Shown one piece after another: positions 60,426-64,000 of a stretch of 64,000 nucleotides of DNA (position 1 is its first letter; each line of letters begins with the position of its first letter). The notes under the pieces were generated by a model. That model was given only the letters and a program-made list of their open reading frames with translations. It did no database searches and was not told the origin of the DNA. The position numbers and the translations under genes are program-made. Origin of the DNA: JAAYFJ01 sp964344295 (GTDB lineage Bacteria > Bacillota > Clostridia > Tissierellales > Peptoniphilaceae); assembly GCA_964344295.1 (NCBI GenBank), contig CAYFMR010000001.1:62001-126000 (forward strand). Reading direction: 5' to 3'.

Positions 60426-61352
60426 TTAACCTCCTAAAATGACATCCGGTGGAAAATTGTTGCCTCTTAGGTAATCTTCCACCGCCATGCGTTTTTTCCC
60501 TTGTAGCTGCAAGGCTTTGAATGTAACGATTCCCTCTTGACAGGCGACTGACAGCCCATCATCACTAATACTTACAACGTGTCCAGGAGTTTGCTCTGTC
60601 TTTTTTTCCTCCAATTGGGGAGAGAAAAGTTTCATCACTTCACCGTGAAGATAAGTGTAAGCTCCCGGATAAGGGTCCATCGCCAATGTTCTTTGGTAAA
60701 CAGTCTTAGCTGTTTGATGAAAATCCAGTAGTCCATCACTCTTCTCTATTTTGTGAGCATAGGTTGCCTGACCATCATCCTGTTTAACCCATTGAACTGT
60801 GCCATTCTCAACAGATGCCAAGACATCTATGATGGCTTCGGCACCCAACTTCGCTAGTTCATCATGAAGCTCTCCCATTGTTTTATGTCGTGCATCTGTT
60901 GTTTTGGTTAAAGCTACTGGACCAGTGTCTAATCCTTCTTCCATCTTCATGATGGCCACACCCATGGTTTCCTCACCAGCCATAATCGCCCGCTGCAAAG
61001 GGGCAGCCCCACGATATTTAGGGAGAATGGAGCCATGGATATTCAAACAGCCATAATATGGTATGTGCAGTATAGCCGGTTTAATGATTTGCCCATAGGC
61101 TACCACGACAATGATGTCTGGCTTGAGTTTTTCTAATATCTCCACCGTTAAAGGATCATTGACGTTTTTCGGCGTCATTGTTGGTAAGCCTAACTTCTGA
61201 GCACTTTTTTTGACCACTGTCGGTTGCAGTTTTTTACCTCTACCACGTCTTTTGTCTTCTTGCGTCACTACCATCACGACATCATGGATATTTGCTAGCG
61301 TTTCCAAGGCAGGAACGGCAAAATCAGGCGTTCCCATAAACACGACGCGCAT
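60426..61352 (-). CDS. fmt: Methionyl-tRNA formyltransferase
   Basis: A 308-residue enzyme that formylates initiator Met-tRNA. MRVVFMGTPDFAVPALE at the start; the catalytic region is NIHGSILPKYRGAAPLQRAI with the conserved Asn and His, and the Asp is in EGLDTGP; the C-terminal OB-like domain follows. It follows def by one base, the usual def-fmt pair. Confidence 0.96.
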   Translation of the reverse strand: MRVVFMGTPDFAVPALETLANIHDVVMVVTQEDKRRGRGKKLQPTVVKKSAQKLGLPTMTPKNVNDPLTVEILEKLKPDIIVVVAYGQIIKPAILHIPYYGCLNIHGSILPKYRGAAPLQRAIMAGEETMGVAIMKMEEGLDTGPVALTKTTDARHKTMGELHDELAKLGAEAIIDVLASVENGTVQWVKQDDGQATYAHKIEKSDGLLDFHQTAKTVYQRTLAMDPYPGAYTYLHGEVMKLFSPQLEEKKTEQTPGHVVSISDDGLSVACQEGIVTFKALQLQGKKRMAVEDYLRGNNFPPDVILGG

Positions 61353-61353
61353 A

Positions 61354-61824
61354 TTAAACCTCCTCGTCAGTGGTGACCATTTGAATTCCTGTTGCTTTAT
61401 CTATGTATAATACACCATCTAAATGATCTAACTCATGGCAAACAGCTACAGCCAGTAAATCATCGGCATCTAAAGTGACTTCATTGCCATCTCTGTCCAG
61501 ATAGCGCACCGCCAGGTTCTCTGGTCTGACCACAAATCCCATTTTATCCGGAACAGACAAGCACCCTTCTTGCACTCTTACAGAACCATCTTGCCGTATA
61601 ATTTCAGGATTAATCATCTCGATGGGACCGTCGCCAATGTCAATAACTACCACACGGCGCAAGACGCCTACCTGGGGCGCCGCCAAACCAATACCGTCTG
61701 CATGAACCATTGTTTCACGCATATCATCTAACAATTCCCAAATACGTTCATCAATGGTCTCGACTTTACGGGATTTCTTTCTCAGTAACGGATCCCCTTC
61801 TACTCTAATTGTTCTTAAAGCCAT
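61354..61824 (-). CDS. def: Peptide deformylase
   Basis: A 156-residue metalloenzyme that removes N-formyl groups made by Fmt. All three motifs are present: GIGLAAPQVG, EGCLSVP (metal Cys) and CHELDHLDG (HExxH). ATG 61824 is chosen by AGGTGG upstream; the frame's earlier start lies inside priA and adds unmatched residues. It begins one base after the priA stop. Confidence 0.96.
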   Translation of the reverse strand: MALRTIRVEGDPLLRKKSRKVETIDERIWELLDDMRETMVHADGIGLAAPQVGVLRRVVVIDIGDGPIEMINPEIIRQDGSVRVQEGCLSVPDKMGFVVRPENLAVRYLDRDGNEVTLDADDLLAVAVCHELDHLDGVLYIDKATGIQMVTTDEEV

Positions 61825-61825
61825 A

Positions 61826-64000
61826 TTACCACCTCTTTCGATTCCACTGGATGATAAGCCCATCATCCATTATTTCCTGAGCCAACCTGTCCCAAATCAC
61901 ATCAAAGACAGGGGCTACTTGTTTATCATAAGTCACTAGCCATGTATAAATCGTAGGATGCTTTGCACTGAAATGTTCATAGGGCACCGGCGAAAATGCC
62001 CGCCAAAGTTTTGCATTCAATGTCTCAGTTTTTACCATTGAATGAAAAACAGTATTAATTTCATGAATTTTTTTATAGCCTTTTGGTGCATCCAATCCGG
62101 GCAGGACGCGAACCTCCATGATTTCATGAAAAGGCGGAAAGCCGGTCATTTGACGCACGCGAAGCTCTTCTAAGTAAAAATGCGGATAATCGTGGGACGC
62201 TCCTTTTTGAATCGCGTAGTGCTCTGGCAAATAGGTTTGTAAAATCACTTGACCTTGATCACTGTGCCTACCTGATCTTCCTGCCATTTGCGTGATCAAC
62301 TGAAAAGTCTTTTCTGCCGCATCATATTGAGGAATCAATAAGCTGAGATCTGCTGCTAAAATCCCCACTGTGTCTACCAGTGGAAAATCATGACCTTTGG
62401 CAATCATCTGAGTACCTATCAAAATATCTGCCTGACCTTCTCGCATTTTTTGCACGATTTCTTCATGACTACCTTTTTGTCTTGTCGTGTCATGATCCAT
62501 GCGCATCGTAACAGCCTGGGGAAACTGTTCCTTCACAGCTGAGACAACTTGTTCAGTGCCAATGCCAAAATACCGTATCGTCGAACTGCCACACACTGGG
62601 CACACTGTCGGGGCCATGGTTTTATAGCCACACAAATGACAAACTAGAGACTTTTCATGCCTATGGTATGTCAGCGTTTGCCCATCATGAGGACAGCGCA
62701 TCACATGACCACAACTGCGACAAGAGACAAAGGTTGAAAATCCACGACGATTCATCAGAAGCATAGATTGTCTTTTCTCTTCCAAAGTATTCTTTACACA
62801 ATCATGGAGTTTTCGGCTAATGATGGAGCGATTTCCTTCTTTTAATTCCTCTCGCATATCCACCACCTCTACAGGCGGAAGAGGATATTTGCCAAAGCGT
62901 TCCTTTAATGTCCATATCTTCATATGGCTATCCTTAGTCGCACGATACATCCAAGACACTTTTGGCGTCGCACTGCCTAGAACAACCTTGGCTTCTTGAA
63001 GATTCGATCGCAGCAATGCCATTTCGCATATATCATATCCTTGGCTTTCCAGAGGTTCATAAGCGCCATCATGCATCTCATCAATGATCACCAGGCCTAA
63101 GTCTTTCATTGGAGCCAAAAGTCCGGATCGAACGCCTACCGCCACCCGGATATCGCCATTAAAAAGTCCCTTCCAATCCTCTAGCCTTTCGCCTCTTGCC
63201 GTTCGATGATGAATAACCGCAATCTCGCCCTCCACATGAGGCCGAATTCGTTGTATCATTTGGGGAATCAAACCAATTTCCGGTACCATAATTAAAACTT
63301 GTTTATTTTGTGCCAGTACAGATCGTAGTAAGCCGATATACACTTCTGTCTTGCCACTGGATGTCACCCCGTAAAGCATATGCCATGACAACGAACTTTG
63401 GATAATGCCTTCCATAACAGTGTGTTGTGATGGATTTAAAGCAGGCGGGGCACAGACCCTTTCCTCTATGGTGACAGTTTCTATATACCCATTTTTTATC
63501 ATACTTTGATATACACTGGGTGGAGTATAATACATTTCATGCATCGTTTTAACATCTAACGGTCCATTCATTAAAAGCGCTGCCACTCTTCGCTGCGCGC
63601 GGTAATGATGAGGAATTTCATCCATCGCTACTGTCAAGCGATATACCGGATTTACTGTTTGTTGTTGATGTAAAACTAGCTGCCCTTCTTCGGTGACGTG
63701 ATATACATCATGTGCTGCAGGTGGCAAAAAATAGTTCAACGACTGCCCCCATGGTAAAAAATATTCTTTTACCATCTTCCGAAATAGGGTCAACATCGCA
63801 TCAGGCAGCACTGCACTGCCATCGATGGCTTGCTTTACCATTTTACTACGAAACTTTGGTTTGCACACTTCTTGCAAAACGAGCGCAACTGCCTCACGAT
63901 TATGATTGCCAAACGGAACCACCACCCGGCCACCGATGGGTAGCTTCTCCTTTGAGGCATATGTATAGGCTGTTTTGGCCGTCGTATGTGCTGTGAGCAT
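61826..64000 (-). CDS. priA: Primosomal helicase PriA (5' end at or beyond the window edge)
   Basis: 724 residues are visible. The first codon at the edge is ATG, but the N-terminal DNA-binding sequence LPIGGRVVVPFGN appears about five to ten residues earlier than in typical PriA, so a few codons probably lie outside. Walker A is GVTSSGKTEVY, the DEAH-type box reads DEMHDGAYE, and two zinc centres are in CRSCGHVMRCPHD, CHLCGY and CPVCGS; GTQMIAKGHDFP and QMAGRSGR are late helicase motifs. PriA restarts stalled replication forks. It leads the def-fmt block. Confidence 0.94.
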   Translation of the reverse strand: MLTAHTTAKTAYTYASKEKLPIGGRVVVPFGNHNREAVALVLQEVCKPKFRSKMVKQAIDGSAVLPDAMLTLFRKMVKEYFLPWGQSLNYFLPPAAHDVYHVTEEGQLVLHQQQTVNPVYRLTVAMDEIPHHYRAQRRVAALLMNGPLDVKTMHEMYYTPPSVYQSMIKNGYIETVTIEERVCAPPALNPSQHTVMEGIIQSSLSWHMLYGVTSSGKTEVYIGLLRSVLAQNKQVLIMVPEIGLIPQMIQRIRPHVEGEIAVIHHRTARGERLEDWKGLFNGDIRVAVGVRSGLLAPMKDLGLVIIDEMHDGAYEPLESQGYDICEMALLRSNLQEAKVVLGSATPKVSWMYRATKDSHMKIWTLKERFGKYPLPPVEVVDMREELKEGNRSIISRKLHDCVKNTLEEKRQSMLLMNRRGFSTFVSCRSCGHVMRCPHDGQTLTYHRHEKSLVCHLCGYKTMAPTVCPVCGSSTIRYFGIGTEQVVSAVKEQFPQAVTMRMDHDTTRQKGSHEEIVQKMREGQADILIGTQMIAKGHDFPLVDTVGILAADLSLLIPQYDAAEKTFQLITQMAGRSGRHSDQGQVILQTYLPEHYAIQKGASHDYPHFYLEELRVRQMTGFPPFHEIMEVRVLPGLDAPKGYKKIHEINTVFHSMVKTETLNAKLWRAFSPVPYEHFSAKHPTIYTWLVTYDKQVAPVFDVIWDRLAQEIMDDGLIIQWNRKRW

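Noticed and set aside
1..64000. CRISPR array, insertion sequence or toxin-antitoxin pair
   Set aside because: No regularly spaced repeats, transposase motifs or paired small toxin genes were seen on either strand.

Overview
The window reads as a chromosomal core region of a low-GC Gram-positive bacterium of the class Clostridia (Peptococcales-like or a related lineage). The evidence is family-level: an IspH-ribosomal S1 fusion, an archaeal-type prolyl-tRNA synthetase behind a T-box leader, a PrpC/PrkC phosphatase-kinase pair with PASTA domains, ScpA/ScpB, the Asp23-NusB-XseA/B order, SLH domains and AGGAGG ribosome sites. Almost every gene is on the minus strand; the exceptions are an edge-truncated Xer-type recombinase (2-922) and one tRNA-Leu(CAA).

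Layout in the direction of minus-strand transcription, from high to low coordinate: priA (cut at the edge), def, fmt, a YugP-like membrane protease, rlmN, prpC, prkC, rsgA, rpe and a thiamine pyrophosphokinase form one block (64000-53729). A 328-bp gap holds tRNA-Leu(CAA) with its own promoter and two terminators, and the divergent polA promoter. polA, coaE, a lytic transglycosylase and an orphan substrate-binding lipoprotein follow, then tRNA-Leu(GAG) with promoter and terminator, then proS under T-box control.

A new promoter at 45717-45745 starts a run of 37 genes, asp23 to the baiN-like gene (45697-14142), in which no gap exceeds about 18 bp. Its parts are: exonuclease VII, isoprenoid and RNA-methylation genes and recN; a type IV pilus operon (ATPase, inner-membrane platform, pilin, peptidase, PilM/N/O-position proteins, an SLH protein, three minor pseudopilins); dut, ftsK/spoIIIE, rimO, pgsA, cinA, recA; a four-gene Mre11/Rad50-like module in which Rad50 is split into separate polypeptides; nucleotide salvage (nudF-like, punA, pdp); and an M50 protease, scpAB, rluB, an MnmM-like methyltransferase and the flavoprotein. 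The order is compatible with one superoperon that mixes replication, repair and surface functions.

The only accessory-looking stretch is 12.76-14.1 kb: a probable frameshift in an A8 tract, a degenerate SLH-like scrap, a 67-residue membrane protein, and a promoter plus leader whose intrinsic terminator sits directly on the cmk ribosome site. Then come cmk, plsC, ispH-rpsA, a terminator, miaB, mutS, mutL, miaA and a methionine gamma-lyase-family gene, which converges on the recombinase across a bidirectional terminator.

The most interesting candidate for an under-described system is the split Rad50/Mre11 module (21170-24495). The N-terminal half ends in a zinc-hook-like CxxC, a separate 83-residue coiled-coil gene follows, and the C-terminal ATPase lobe is a third protein. 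I saw no CRISPR array, insertion sequence or prophage block. Sporulation genes usually interleaved with these loci in spore-forming relatives are absent from the expected positions. All functions are assigned from motifs and gene order only; no database search was run.
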